Below, one piece after another: positions 33,528 to 46,206 of a stretch of DNA of 64,000 bases. Source of the stretch: Candidatus Polarisedimenticolaceae bacterium (GTDB lineage Bacteria > Acidobacteriota > Polarisedimenticolia > Polarisedimenticolales > DASRJG01); the NCBI GenBank assembly GCA_036376135.1, contig DASVAW010000129.1, forward strand, positions 1 to 64,000, read 5' to 3'. The translations under genes were made by a program, and so were the position numbers. Below the pieces are notes generated by a model. The model was not told where the DNA came from and made no database searches. It saw only the letters and a list, made by a program, of their open reading frames with translations. Numbering within the stretch: position 1 is the first letter of the stretch; every line of letters begins with the position of its first letter.

Positions 33528-34775
33528 GTGGCGCTCCAGGGGACGATCAAGGACTTCGGGCTGGGGGACATCCTCCAGCTGATCGGCATCCAGCGGAAAA
33601 CCGGCGTGCTCACGATGGAGAGCGCGGAGGACACGGTCACCGTCAAGTTCCTCGACGGGCAGGTCGTGGGCGCCGACACGCGGTCCCGCAACCTCGAGGA
33701 CCTGCTCGGGTCGGTCCTCGTCCGGACCGGGCGCATCACCGAGGCGCAGCTGCAGGAGGCGCTCAAGGTCCAGCGCTCCACGCTCCAGCGCGTCGGCTAC
33801 ATCCTCGCGACCACGGGGTCGATCTCCGAGGAGGACCTCCGCGAGGCGTTGCGCATCCAGGTCCTCCAGATCGTCTACCGGCTGTTCCGGTGGCGCGACG
33901 GCAAGTATCACTTCACGCCGACGGACCACGTCGACTACGACGTCGATCACTTCACCCCGGTCAGCGCCGAGACGATCCTGATGGAAGGCGCGCGGATGAT
34001 CGACGAATGGCCGATCCTCGAGCGCCGGATCCGGTCGCCGCGCATGGTCTTCCGCAAGACCGCGGCCGGCGCCGCGCTCGACGCGCCCGTCGCGTCACTC
34101 GTCGACGCGGACGTCGACTTCGGCTTCGACCGCGCCGCGGGCTCGTCCGGCCCCGACGCCGAGGGGATTCAGGTCTCCGGAGAGGAGCTCGAGGTCCTGC
34201 ACATGGTCGACGGCCGCTCGACGGTCCAGGACCTCGTGGACCGCAGCCCCCTCGGCGAGTTCGACGTCTACCACCTTCTCTACGAGCTGCTCAACCGCAA
34301 CCTCATCGAGGAGGTGCGCGTCGCCGTCGCCCCCGGAGCCGTCCAGGCCGAGGAGCGGCATCGCGCGGTCCTGGCGGGAGCGCTCGCGGTGCCCGTCCTG
34401 CTCCTCGCGGGGGCGGGACTCGTCGCGTCGTTCTGGAGCCCGCTCGCCCCGTGGCGCGTCGCCGGCGTGGGGGCGGAGACCGACCTCCTGAAGACCTACG
34501 CGAGCCAGGCCCGGCTCGAGCGGATCGAAAGCGCCCTCCAGGTCTTCTACTACGATCTCGGCTCGGTCCCTTCCGACCTGAACGCGCTCGTGCGCGCGCG
34601 TTACCTCGATCCCGCCGATCTCCTCGACCCGTGGGGCCGCCCGTACCTGTTCCGGACCTCCCCGGGAGGGTACGAGCTTCTCGGAGCCGACGCGCGGGGA
34701 GGGGCGGCGGAGGAACTCACCGTGCGCCGGGCGTTCACCGCGAACCAGCGGCTGCTCCTCGGGGGCGCGAGGTAG
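33528..34775 (+). CDS. DUF4388 protein with C-terminal pseudopilin-like domain
   Basis: This 415-residue protein starts with a DUF4388 (PATAN-like) domain: LQGTIKDFGLGDILQLIGIQ, then TGVLTME and VKFLDGQVVGAD. Helical segments with LLGSVLVRTGRITEAQLQEAL (about 60-115) follow. A single membrane helix lies at about 280-302. After it, residues 325-385 resemble the C-terminal fold of GspG (FYYDLGSVPSDLNALV, then DPWGRPYLFRTSPGGYELLGADARGG) without a prepilin leader. DUF4388 proteins take part in signalling and motility. The combination suggests a sensor or assembly factor, by inference. Confidence 0.72.
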   Translation: MALQGTIKDFGLGDILQLIGIQRKTGVLTMESAEDTVTVKFLDGQVVGADTRSRNLEDLLGSVLVRTGRITEAQLQEALKVQRSTLQRVGYILATTGSISEEDLREALRIQVLQIVYRLFRWRDGKYHFTPTDHVDYDVDHFTPVSAETILMEGARMIDEWPILERRIRSPRMVFRKTAAGAALDAPVASLVDADVDFGFDRAAGSSGPDAEGIQVSGEELEVLHMVDGRSTVQDLVDRSPLGEFDVYHLLYELLNRNLIEEVRVAVAPGAVQAEERHRAVLAGALAVPVLLLAGAGLVASFWSPLAPWRVAGVGAETDLLKTYASQARLERIESALQVFYYDLGSVPSDLNALVRARYLDPADLLDPWGRPYLFRTSPGGYELLGADARGGAAEELTVRRAFTANQRLLLGGAR

Positions 34776-34783
34776 GCTCGGGC

Positions 34784-34812
34784 TTGACACCCGAAAGGGT
34801 GGGTCTTACAAG
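34784..34812 (+). promoter_or_regulatory. Promoter of dnaK
   Basis: TTGACA (34784-34789), a 17-base spacer and TACAAG (34807-34812). The spacer holds a CCCGAAAGGG inverted repeat. No CIRCE element is visible. The 50-base leader includes CCGGAG before the ATG. Confidence 0.6.
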
Positions 34813-34865
34813 GCGCGCTGTCTGTCGGGGGAAGGCACGTCGCCCCCCCTACCGGAGAGCGCGTC

Positions 34866-36773
<1,908 letters not shown>

Positions 36774-36782
36774 GGGGCGACG

Positions 36783-37229
36783 ATGGCGCGCAACGAGTGG
36801 GATCCGCTCAAGGAGCTCGAGACCGTCCAGCGGCGGATGAACCAGCTCTTCGAGAGTGCGATGGACCGGACCAACTTCGACGCCGACGGCGGCTTCGGCA
36901 GCTGGGCGCCGTCGGCGGACCTGTACGAGACGACGGACGAGGTCGTCGCCTACGTCGAGCTCCCGGGGATCCCGCCGTCCGACGTCTCGCTCCGCCTCGA
37001 CGGCGATTCCCTGGTGGTCGAGGGGGAGCGGCGCATGGAGCGCGCCGCGCCCGGAGAGCAGTACCACCGCGTCGAGCGCTCGTACGGCCGCTTCCAGCGC
37101 AAGCTCGCCCTTCCCGCCGGCGTGGACCGCGACTCCGCGAACGCGAGCTTCCGGGACGGCGTGCTCGTGGTGACGCTCCGCAAGTCCCCCGACGACCGCT
37201 CGCGGCCGATCAAGCTCGAGATCCGCTGA
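36783..37229 (+). CDS. Hsp20/alpha-crystallin small heat shock protein
   Basis: This 148-residue holdase has an alpha-crystallin domain from about residue 40 to 138, including DLYETTDEVVAYVELPG and the late strand ANASFRDGVLVVTLRKS. It prevents aggregation of unfolding proteins for later refolding by DnaK, whose gene is 9 bases upstream. AGGGGGCG precedes the ATG. The C-terminal I-X-I-like motif is short (PIKLEIR). Confidence 0.94.
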   Translation: MARNEWDPLKELETVQRRMNQLFESAMDRTNFDADGGFGSWAPSADLYETTDEVVAYVELPGIPPSDVSLRLDGDSLVVEGERRMERAAPGEQYHRVERSYGRFQRKLALPAGVDRDSANASFRDGVLVVTLRKSPDDRSRPIKLEIR

Positions 37230-37263
37230 GACCGTCCGCTCCGCCGGGACCGCGAAGGCGCGT

Positions 37264-37272
37264 GGTATACTC
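37264..37272 (+). promoter_or_regulatory. Extended -10 promoter of the sigma factor gene
   Basis: TGG followed by TATACT forms an extended -10 element, with no good -35 box. It lies 30 bases upstream of the sigma factor ATG, which has GGGGGAGG as ribosome site. Confidence 0.5.
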
Positions 37273-37302
37273 CGCGCGATTTTTCCGCTTTCCGGGGGAG
37301 GA

Positions 37303-38160
37303 ATGAGCGAGGAGCGCGAGACATCCCGGGGCGGCGGCTCGGAGTCGCTGAAGAAGTACCTGAAGGAGATCTCGCGCCTTCCCCGCATCACCGCGGAGGA
37401 GGAGAGGGTCCTCGGGCGCCGCATTCACAAGGGCGACCACGACGCGCTTCGCAAGCTCGTCGAGGCCAATCTCCGGTTCGTCGTCTCCTACGCGAAGCGT
37501 TACCGGGGCTGCGGCCTGTCGTTCCTCGACCTCATCAACGAGGGGAACATCGGCCTGATCGAAGCGGCCAAGCGCTTCGACCCGGACAAGAACGTCAAGT
37601 TCATCACCTACGCCGTGTGGTGGGTCCGCCAGGCGATCATCCACGCGCTGAGCGACCAGAGCGGCGCCTTCCGCCTCCCGCAGAAGCAGGCCAACCTGCT
37701 CTACCGGATCGGCAAGGCCCAGGCGAGCCTGCGCTCCGAGCTCAAGCGGACTCCGACCGCCCAGGAGATCGCCACGCGCATGGACGTGACCGAGGTGGAG
37801 GTGACGAACCTCCTCCAGGTCGCCGACGAGAACATCTCGTTGTCCGCCGTGATCGACGAGGAGCACGAGTTCCACCTCGCCGACAAACTCGAGCAGGACA
37901 CGATTCCCGCGGCCGACATCGTCTACCTCCGCGCGTCGCTCAAGCGCCACGTCCGTCAGGCGCTGGGCGAGCTCGACGAGAAGGAGGAGCGCGTCCTGCG
38001 GCTGCGGTTCGGCCTCGACGGGGCGGAGCCCAAGACGCTCAAGGAGATCGGCGAGATGATGGACCTCTCCCGCGAGCGGATCCGCCAGATCGAGGCCCAG
38101 GCCCTCGACAAGCTCAACCGCTCGCAGAAGTGCCAGCAGCTGCGCGGCTACCTGAACTGA
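37303..38160 (+). CDS. RNA polymerase sigma-70 family factor (RpoD/RpoS-like)
   Basis: This 285-residue factor has region 1.2 (SLKKYLKEISRLPRITAEEE), region 2 with NLRFVVSYAKRYRG and KFITYAVWWVRQAI, region 3 and a region 4 helix-turn-helix (TLKEIGEMMDLSRERIRQIE). It lacks the long region 1.1 of a primary sigma factor, so it is probably a group 2 (RpoS-like or stress) factor. Region 2.4 residues are canonical, suggesting recognition of TATAAT-like -10 boxes. Its own extended -10 and position after dnaK-hsp20 suggest stress control. Whether it is the primary sigma factor cannot be excluded. Confidence 0.88.
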   Translation: MSEERETSRGGGSESLKKYLKEISRLPRITAEEERVLGRRIHKGDHDALRKLVEANLRFVVSYAKRYRGCGLSFLDLINEGNIGLIEAAKRFDPDKNVKFITYAVWWVRQAIIHALSDQSGAFRLPQKQANLLYRIGKAQASLRSELKRTPTAQEIATRMDVTEVEVTNLLQVADENISLSAVIDEEHEFHLADKLEQDTIPAADIVYLRASLKRHVRQALGELDEKEERVLRLRFGLDGAEPKTLKEIGEMMDLSRERIRQIEAQALDKLNRSQKCQQLRGYLN

Positions 38161-38171
38161 GGGTTGCGATC

Positions 38172-38942
38172 GTGGGCGATCCGGTCTGCGCGACGTGCGG
38201 CGGGACGGGGTTCGAGCTGCGCACCTCGGAGAGCGGGGTCGTCACCTCGGTACGTTGCGCCTGTTCCGCCCGCGACCGGAATGCCGCGCTGCTCAAGCTC
38301 GCGCGCATCCCCCGACGCTACGAGCACTGCACGCTCGAGAACTACGGCCCCCGCGACGCGAGCCAGGCCAAGGCGAAACAGCACGTCGCCGACTGGGTCG
38401 AGCGGTGGCCCCTCGACGTCACGCACGGTCTTCTGCTCTGGGGCCCGCCGGGGACGGGCAAGACGCATCTGCTCGTGGGAGCCGTGCGCACGCTCGTCGA
38501 GGCGAAGGGCTGCAAGGCGCTCTTCTACGACCAGCGCGAGCTGCTCAAGGCGCTCCAGGGGACCTTCGACGCCGGCTCCTCCCGATCGGAGTCGGACATC
38601 CTGGAGCCGATCCTCGAAGCGGAGCTTCTGGTGCTCGACGACCTCGGAGCGGGACGCACGACGCCTTGGGCGCGGGACGTACTGCACGACATCATCGGCC
38701 ACCGCTACAACGCCAGCCTTCCGATCCTCGCGACGACCAACCGCCCGATCGGCGAGCCGGGAAGCGCCGCTCCCGCGGATCCCCTCCGCGAGGCGCTCAC
38801 GCTGTACGACCGACTTGGCGAGCCGCTCCTCTCGCGGCTCTTCGAGATGTGCACCATCGTGGAGGTGCGCGGCGGCGACTTCCGGCGGGAGATCCTGAAC
38901 GCGGACTTCCACGCGGCGCGCCCGGAGGGACGCAAGCGATGA
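38172..38942 (+). CDS. DnaC/IstB-like AAA+ ATPase with N-terminal zinc ribbon
   Basis: This 256-residue protein has four cysteines in the first 31 residues (C6-x2-C9 and C29-x-C31), a probable zinc ribbon. The AAA+ domain has Walker A GPPGTGKTH, Walker B ELLVLDDLG and a sensor ATTNRP. It resembles DnaC and DnaI helicase loaders, which bring the replicative helicase to single-stranded DNA. No transposase is adjacent, so the IstB transposon helper role is unlikely. The GTG start has only a weak ribosome site. It overlaps the next gene by four bases. Confidence 0.82.
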   Translation: MGDPVCATCGGTGFELRTSESGVVTSVRCACSARDRNAALLKLARIPRRYEHCTLENYGPRDASQAKAKQHVADWVERWPLDVTHGLLLWGPPGTGKTHLLVGAVRTLVEAKGCKALFYDQRELLKALQGTFDAGSSRSESDILEPILEAELLVLDDLGAGRTTPWARDVLHDIIGHRYNASLPILATTNRPIGEPGSAAPADPLREALTLYDRLGEPLLSRLFEMCTIVEVRGGDFRREILNADFHAARPEGRKR

Positions 38943-39727
38943 CCGCCGAGCTCCGGAACCTGCGTTACGAGATCCGAGGCGGCGCGGCGTGGATCACGAT
39001 CCACCGCCCCGAGAAGCTCAACGCCCTCGACCGCGCCACCGTGGACGAGATCCCGGTGGCGATCGACCGCGCGCTGCACGATCCCGACGCGGGGGCGATC
39101 GTCGTCACCGGGGCGGGCGAACGCGCGTTCGTGGCGGGCGCGGACATCGCGGAGATGGCCGGACTCGACGCGCGGGACGGCCAGGAGTTCTCGTTGCGCC
39201 TGCTCGCGTCGTTCGAGCGCGTCGAGCGATCGCCCAAGCCGGTGATCGCGGCGGTGAACGGGTTCGCACTCGGCGGCGGATGCGAGCTCGCGATGGCGTG
39301 CCACGTCCGGATCGCCTCCGACGCCGCGAAGTTCGGCCAGCCCGAGGTCCTCCTCGGGCTGATCCCCGGGGCGGGAGGCACGCAGCGGCTCACGCGGCTC
39401 GTCGGGCGCGGCAAGGCGCTCGATCTCATCCTGTCGGGGGAGACGATCGACGCCGCGGAGGCCCTTCGCATCGGCCTCGTGGACCGTCTCGTCCCGGCGG
39501 AAGGGCTCGTCGCCGCGGTCGACGCGTACGTCGCGAAGCTCCGGCAGAAAAGCCCCGTCGCCCTCGCGCGGGCGCTGCAGGCCGTGATCTCGGGCGCCGA
39601 GACCTCGCAGGCGGAGGCGCTGCGGCTCGAGGCCGCCCTGTTCGGCCTGTGCTTCGCGACGGACGATTTCCGCGAAGGGACGCGCGCGTTCCTCGAGAAG
39701 CGGAAACCCGTGTTTCCGGGACGCTGA
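38939..39727 (+). CDS. Enoyl-CoA hydratase/isomerase family protein
   Basis: This 262-residue crotonase-fold enzyme has both catalytic glutamates in context: GFALGGGCELAMACHV and KFGQPEVLLGLIPGAGGTQRL. The oxyanion-hole segment FVAGADIAEM is also intact. It hydrates trans-2-enoyl-CoA, most likely short chain, in beta-oxidation or butyryl-CoA-type metabolism. It overlaps the DnaC-like gene by ATGA and precedes the lpt genes by 10 bases. ETF genes at 1.6-3.4 kb would fit the same pathway. Confidence 0.92.
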   Translation: MTAELRNLRYEIRGGAAWITIHRPEKLNALDRATVDEIPVAIDRALHDPDAGAIVVTGAGERAFVAGADIAEMAGLDARDGQEFSLRLLASFERVERSPKPVIAAVNGFALGGGCELAMACHVRIASDAAKFGQPEVLLGLIPGAGGTQRLTRLVGRGKALDLILSGETIDAAEALRIGLVDRLVPAEGLVAAVDAYVAKLRQKSPVALARALQAVISGAETSQAEALRLEAALFGLCFATDDFREGTRAFLEKRKPVFPGR

Positions 39728-39737
39728 GCGCGTTTCC

Positions 39738-41657
39738 GTGGCACGCCTGCGCGGCCTGCGTCTGGCCATCCCGATCCTGCTCGTCGCCGGCGCCGCTTCG
39801 ATCTGGCTCGTGCTCCGGCGCAGCGACCGGCCGGTCGCGTCGCTGTCGGACGTCGGGCCAGGGACGGACACCCACATCGAGGGGTTCACGTTCACCGATC
39901 TGGTGGGCGGACGCCGCCGCCTGAGCGTCAGCGCCAAGCTCGGGAGCTTCGACGCGCAGGGCGGGTTCACGCTCGAGGGGGTCGAGCGCATCGAGATCGA
40001 TCGCGAGGGCGCGGACCCCCTCGTCCTGCGCGCCGACCGCGGCTCGGGCGCCGGCGCGGAAGGCCGGCGCGTCATCCGTCTCGACGGCGGCGTGGAGATG
40101 CGAGACGCCGCCGCCGGACTGCAGGTCCGGCTCCCTTCGATCGAGATCGATCAGATCCAGGGGACGGCGAGGTCCTTGGGCGAGGTGGAGATCGAGGCCC
40201 CCGGCTGGAGGGGGACGGCGAGCGCGGCGGTCTACGGTCTCGCGAAAGGCGCCACGAGCGAGCTCTATCGACTCGAGGCGTCGACCGTCGAGGGAGCGAC
40301 CCTCGTGGCCGGCCGGGTGGCGATCGACCGCTCCACCGGGGCGCTGCGGCTGGACGGGGGCGTGGACTACCGCGCGGGAACGGACCAGCTTCGCGCGGAC
40401 GACGCGACCGCCGAGCGGGACGAGAACGGCCGCGTACGCCGCCTGACCGCGAACGGCTCCGTCCAGGGAGTCGCCGAGCGCGAGCCGGGCAAGCCCACGT
40501 CCTGGCGCGCCGCGCAGGCCGACGTGACCTGGGACGCCGAAGGTCGGGTCACCGCCGCGATCCTCCGCGGGAACGCGAGCATCGAGCAGCCGCAGGCCTC
40601 CCTCCTCGCCGCGACGATCGAGGCCGCGGCGAGGGCCGAGGGCGGATTCGACGTCGACGCGGAAGGCGGAGTCGTCTGGAACGGGATGTGGGGCGGGTCT
40701 CCGGCCCGCCTCCAATGCGGCACCCTCGAGGGGGTGCTCGACGCCGCCGGGACGCTGCGCCAGGGCCAGGCCAGGGACGGCGTGCGGTTCGAAGGTCGCG
40801 ACGCGGCGGGCGAAGCCGACCGCGCGACCTTCGCTCCCGGCGAGCCCTTCGGGAAGGTCACCCTCGAAGCGGCCGGTACGGTCCGCGCCCGCGTGCGCAG
40901 CGGCCGCACGCGCGTCGTCGCCGATCGGATCGTCGCCTCCGCGCGCGGCGACCGCCTCGAGGCGGAAGGCCGCGTCGAGGCGACGCTTCTCCCCGACGCC
41001 GAGCGCACCGCGGCAGGCGCCGCGCTGTTCGACGCCAAGCAGACCGTGCACTTCGTGGCCGGCCGCCTCGAGAGCGAGGACGGAGGGCGGCAACTGCGAT
41101 TCCGCCAGGCGGTCCGCGGCTGGCAGGAGGATCGGACCCTCTCCGCCGACGAGGTCGACGCGGACGCCAAGGGCGACGCGCTCGACGCGCGCGGCAAGGT
41201 CGCGACGCGTCTGCCGCGCGGGAAACAGGCGGCCGCCTCCGACGCCGACTACCTCGAAGTCACCTCGAACGCCCTGGCCTACCGCGGCGCCGAGTCGCAG
41301 GCCACCTACACCGGCAACGTCCGCGCCCGTCTCGCCGAGGGATGGTTCGAAAGCGCGCGGCTCGTGGTGCTCCTCCGCAAGCCCGAGGGGGGGATCCGCG
41401 AGGTGCGCGCGTTCGACAACGTGCGTCTCGAGTTCGCGGACACCGACGAGCAGGGGATGCCGCGACCGGTGACCGGAAAGGCGGACCGGCTGGTGTGGGA
41501 CCCCGTCGCCTCGGTGGCGCGCCTGTTCGGAGACAAGGCGCCGGCCGAGGTGCGTCGCGAGGGAGAGAAGGGCGGGACGACGACCGGCAGGGTGTTACGC
41601 TACCGGCTCGACGCGGACGTCGTGGAGGTCGAGTCGACCTCGGAACGGGCGCCCTGA
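39738..41657 (+). CDS. LptC/LptA-like lipopolysaccharide export protein (fused)
   Basis: This 639-residue protein has one membrane anchor at about residues 8-26. The LptC-like part ([19 protein letters not shown]) is followed by long runs of beta repeats of the OstA/LptA type: [21 protein letters not shown], then [25 protein letters not shown] and the DRLVWDP segment near the end. Bacteria such as E. coli use two separate proteins of about 190 residues each. Here a single chain could span the periplasmic bridge that carries LPS from LptB2FG to LptD. lptB follows 17 bases later, which supports the role. It starts with GTG. Confidence 0.8.
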   Translation: MARLRGLRLAIPILLVAGAASIWLVLRRSDRPVASLSDVGPGTDTHIEGFTFTDLVGGRRRLSVSAKLGSFDAQGGFTLEGVERIEIDREGADPLVLRADRGSGAGAEGRRVIRLDGGVEMRDAAAGLQVRLPSIEIDQIQGTARSLGEVEIEAPGWRGTASAAVYGLAKGATSELYRLEASTVEGATLVAGRVAIDRSTGALRLDGGVDYRAGTDQLRADDATAERDENGRVRRLTANGSVQGVAEREPGKPTSWRAAQADVTWDAEGRVTAAILRGNASIEQPQASLLAATIEAAARAEGGFDVDAEGGVVWNGMWGGSPARLQCGTLEGVLDAAGTLRQGQARDGVRFEGRDAAGEADRATFAPGEPFGKVTLEAAGTVRARVRSGRTRVVADRIVASARGDRLEAEGRVEATLLPDAERTAAGAALFDAKQTVHFVAGRLESEDGGRQLRFRQAVRGWQEDRTLSADEVDADAKGDALDARGKVATRLPRGKQAAASDADYLEVTSNALAYRGAESQATYTGNVRARLAEGWFESARLVVLLRKPEGGIREVRAFDNVRLEFADTDEQGMPRPVTGKADRLVWDPVASVARLFGDKAPAEVRREGEKGGTTTGRVLRYRLDADVVEVESTSERAP

Positions 41658-41674
41658 GAACAGGAGAACGAGCG

Positions 41675-42421
41675 GTGGCGGAGCCGTCCCCGGCGGTCGC
41701 GGGGCTCGTGGCGGAGGATCTCGCGAAGTCGTACCGCGGCCGCAAGGTCGTGGACGGCGTGAGCGTCCGGATCGAGCCCGGGGAGATCGTCGGCCTGCTC
41801 GGACCCAACGGCGCGGGGAAAACGACGTCGTTCTACCTCGTGCTCGGCCTGGTCCCCCCGGAAGGCGGGCGCGTGACCCTCGACGGTGAGGACATCACCT
41901 CGCTTCCGATGTACCTGCGCGCACGGCGCGGCGTCGGGTACCTCCCGCAGGAGGCCTCGATCTTCCGTCGCATGTCGGTGGAGCAGAATCTCCTCGCGGT
42001 CCTCGAGCTGCACGGACTCGACGCCGAGGCGCGGAAGGAGCGATGCCGATCGCTGATCGAGGACTTCGGCCTGGACCGCGTCGCCGGGACCGCCGGGTTC
42101 GCGCTGTCCGGCGGCGAGCGGCGCCGCGCGGAGATCGCCCGGGCGCTGGCGGCCGAGCCTCGCTACATGCTCCTGGACGAGCCGTTCGCCGGCATCGATC
42201 CGATCGCGGTCGCGGACCTCCAGCAGATCGTGACGCGACTCAAGGATCGCGGCCTGGGCGTGCTCATCACCGACCACAACGTCCGCGAGACTTTACAGAT
42301 TACGGACCGGGCCTATATTATCGGCTCGGGCCGAATCCTCAGGCACGGCACGCCGGCCGAACTCGCTTCGGATCCTGAAGTACGGCGGGTCTACCTGGGC
42401 GAGAATTTCCGCCTGCACTGA
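41675..42421 (+). CDS. lptB: LPS export ABC transporter ATP-binding protein LptB
   Basis: This 248-residue ATPase has Walker [10 protein letters not shown] at 43-51, signature [15 protein letters not shown] and Walker [14 protein letters not shown]. The Q-loop region [19 protein letters not shown] is specific for LptB. It powers LPS extraction from the inner membrane. The GTG start has CAGGAGAA 6-8 bases upstream. Gene order lptC/A-lptB-rpoN-hpf is the widespread diderm arrangement. Confidence 0.95.
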   Translation: MAEPSPAVAGLVAEDLAKSYRGRKVVDGVSVRIEPGEIVGLLGPNGAGKTTSFYLVLGLVPPEGGRVTLDGEDITSLPMYLRARRGVGYLPQEASIFRRMSVEQNLLAVLELHGLDAEARKERCRSLIEDFGLDRVAGTAGFALSGGERRRAEIARALAAEPRYMLLDEPFAGIDPIAVADLQQIVTRLKDRGLGVLITDHNVRETLQITDRAYIIGSGRILRHGTPAELASDPEVRRVYLGENFRLH

Positions 42422-42443
42422 TCACGGAGGCCGACGAGCCGCG

Positions 42444-43898
42444 ATGGCGCTCGAACAGAAGCTCACCGTCAAGATGAGCCAGCGGCTCATCATGACGCCG
42501 TCGCTCCAGCAGGCCATCAAGCTCCTCCAGATGTCGAAGCTCGAGCTGGTCGACGAGATCCAGCAGGAGCTCACCGAGAACCCGGTCCTCGACGAGGTCG
42601 TGGGGGACGCGACCCCCGAGGAGCGCGCCGAGGCCGACGCCGCCACGGCCGAGGAGGCGCCCGCGGACGAGCGGCGCACCGAGGATCGCGAGAAGGACCC
42701 GTACGAGGAGATCGACTACGAATCCTATTTCCAGGACGTCGACGGCGGCTGGATGCCGCGGGCGCCCGTGGACTCCGGCGAGGAGCTCCCGTCGTTCGAG
42801 AACACGCTCGCCGAGCAGCAGAACCTCGCGGACCACCTCCTCTGGCAGCTCGGGCTCGCCCCGGCCTCGGAACGACTCCAGGCCGTGGGAGCCGCGATCG
42901 TGGGGAACCTCAACGAGGACGGCTACCTGCGCGCCGGCCTCGACGAGATCCAGCAGATGGGCGACTGGAGCGTCGAGGAGGTCCGGGAGGGACTCGCGCT
43001 GATCCAGGGGTTCGACCCGGTCGGCGTCGCCGCGCGCGACCTCGTCGAATGCCTGACCCTGCAGCTGCGCCACCTCGGGCAGGAGGGCACGCCCGCCGAG
43101 ACGATCGTCCGCTTCCACATGGACAAGCTCCAGGGGCGCAAGTACCGCGAGCTCGCCGAGACGCTCGGGCTCGACATGGACGATCTCCAGGCCGAGCTCG
43201 AGATCATCCGCGGCCTGGACCCGCGCCCGGGTCAGAAGTACAACGTCGAGAGCAGCCGCTACGTGGTGCCCGACGTGTACGTCGTGAAGATCGACGACGA
43301 CTACCAGATCCTCCTCAACGAGGAGGGCCTCCCGCGCCTGCGGATCAGTCCGGTCTACCGACGGATGGTGGAGCGGGGCGCGCAGGCCACCTCCTCCGAG
43401 GCGAAGGAGTACGTCCGCGACAAGCTGCGCTCGGCGTTCCGCCTCATCAAGAGCCTCGAGGAACGCCAGCGGACGATCTACAAGGTCGCCCGCTCGATCG
43501 TGAAGTTCCAGCGCGACTTCCTGGACTACGGGATCGAGCGCTTGCGTCCTCTCGTCCTCAAGGACGTCGCGGACGACATCGGGATGCACGAGAGCACGGT
43601 GAGCCGTGTGGTGAACAACAAGTACATGCACACGCACCGCGGTCTGTACGAGATGCGTTTCTTCTTCCACAGCGGGATCGCGTCGATCCGCGGCGGCGAG
43701 AGCGTCTCGTCCCTGACGGTCAAGGACCGCATCAAGAAGATCGTCGTCGCCGAGGACGCGCGGCATCCGCTCTCCGACGCCGCGATCGTGAAGATCCTCA
43801 AGGCCGAGGGGCTCCAGATCGCGCGCCGCACCGTCGCGAAGTACCGCGAGGAGCTCAAGATCCCGTCGTCGAGCAGTCGCAAACAGGTGTTCCAGTGA
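42444..43898 (+). CDS. rpoN: RNA polymerase sigma-54 factor
   Basis: This 484-residue factor has the glutamine-rich region I (LIMTPSLQQAIKLLQMSKLEL), an acidic region II, the core-binding domain and the C-terminal RpoN box ARRTVAKYREEL with the HTH ADDIGMHESTVSRVVNNKY. It directs transcription from GG-N10-GC promoters with bacterial enhancer-binding proteins. No such activator is in the window. It lies 22 bases after lptB. Confidence 0.97.
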   Translation: MALEQKLTVKMSQRLIMTPSLQQAIKLLQMSKLELVDEIQQELTENPVLDEVVGDATPEERAEADAATAEEAPADERRTEDREKDPYEEIDYESYFQDVDGGWMPRAPVDSGEELPSFENTLAEQQNLADHLLWQLGLAPASERLQAVGAAIVGNLNEDGYLRAGLDEIQQMGDWSVEEVREGLALIQGFDPVGVAARDLVECLTLQLRHLGQEGTPAETIVRFHMDKLQGRKYRELAETLGLDMDDLQAELEIIRGLDPRPGQKYNVESSRYVVPDVYVVKIDDDYQILLNEEGLPRLRISPVYRRMVERGAQATSSEAKEYVRDKLRSAFRLIKSLEERQRTIYKVARSIVKFQRDFLDYGIERLRPLVLKDVADDIGMHESTVSRVVNNKYMHTHRGLYEMRFFFHSGIASIRGGESVSSLTVKDRIKKIVVAEDARHPLSDAAIVKILKAEGLQIARRTVAKYREELKIPSSSSRKQVFQ

Positions 43899-43928
43899 CC
43901 GTCCACGGCCCCCGAGCGAGGTGAACCG

Positions 43929-44483
43929 ATGCGGATGAACATCGTCGGAAGGCACGTCGAAGTGACCCCGGCTCTCAAGCGCTTCGCCATGGAGAAGCTG
44001 GGAAAGCTGGACAAGCTGATCGACGGCCCCCTCGAGGCCCACGTCGTGCTCGCGGTGGAGAAACACCGTCACCTGGCCGAGATCCAGGTCAAATCCAAGG
44101 TGGGGATCTTCTCCGGCTCGAAGGAGACCGCCGACCTCTACGCCTCCATCGGCGACGTCGTCGACAAGATCACCGCGCAAGCACACCGCCAGAAGGAAAA
44201 GCTCCAGGAGCGCAAGCGCCGCACCGGCAAGAAGGCGGCCGAGGCGGTCGCCGCCATCGTCGAGGCCCCCGCGGAGAAACCGGCGCGCCGGAAGGCCAAG
44301 GCGGCGAAGGTGGTCCGGATCCCGCGGTATCGCCTCAAGCCCCTGTCGGCGGACGACGCCGCGTCGGAGCTGGAGGCGACGGGCTCGGAGGTCCTGGTGT
44401 TCCGCGACGCCGACACCTACCGCGTCAACGTCGTCTTCCGCCGCGCCGACGGCGCGATCGGCCTCGTCGACCCGGAGTTCTGA
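43929..44483 (+). CDS. hpf: Ribosome hibernation-promoting factor (long form)
   Basis: This 184-residue protein has the N-terminal ribosome-binding domain (MNIVGRHVEVTPALKRFAMEKLGKLDKL, ending about 100), an Ala/Lys-rich linker and a C-terminal dimerisation domain (ADTYRVNVVFRRADGAIGLVDPEF). Long HPF joins two 70S ribosomes to form inactive 100S dimers in stationary phase. The rpoN-hpf pair is conserved across diderms. AGGTG lies before the ATG. Confidence 0.94.
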   Translation: MRMNIVGRHVEVTPALKRFAMEKLGKLDKLIDGPLEAHVVLAVEKHRHLAEIQVKSKVGIFSGSKETADLYASIGDVVDKITAQAHRQKEKLQERKRRTGKKAAEAVAAIVEAPAEKPARRKAKAAKVVRIPRYRLKPLSADDAASELEATGSEVLVFRDADTYRVNVVFRRADGAIGLVDPEF

Positions 44484-44506
44484 CCCGGTCGATCGCCCGC
44501 AAACGC

Positions 44507-44536
44507 TTGACCCCTCGCGGGGCGGCCTGCTAACTT
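44507..44536 (+). promoter_or_regulatory. Promoter of the acyl-CoA mutase operon
   Basis: TTGACC (44507-44512), an 18-base spacer and TAACTT (44531-44536). The spacer holds the palindrome CCCCTCGCGGGG, which may also form a terminator-like hairpin for hpf. Confidence 0.55.
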
Positions 44537-44587
44537 CCCGGCCTGCAACATCTTGGGACGGGCGTGTGCCTGCGAGGAGCCCCCAGC

Positions 44588-46198
<1,611 letters not shown>

Positions 46199-46206
46199 GA
46201 GGGGAC

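Noticed and set aside
34784-34865. CIRCE or ROSE heat-shock element upstream of dnaK
   Set aside because: No TTAGCACTC-N9-GAGTGCTAA repeat or U-G-G-A-type thermometer pairing is visible; only a short CCCGAAAGGG repeat lies in the promoter spacer.
38172-38942. IstB transposition helper of an IS21-type element
   Set aside because: There is no IstA transposase or terminal inverted repeats, the N-terminal zinc ribbon fits helicase loaders, and the gene overlaps a metabolic gene.
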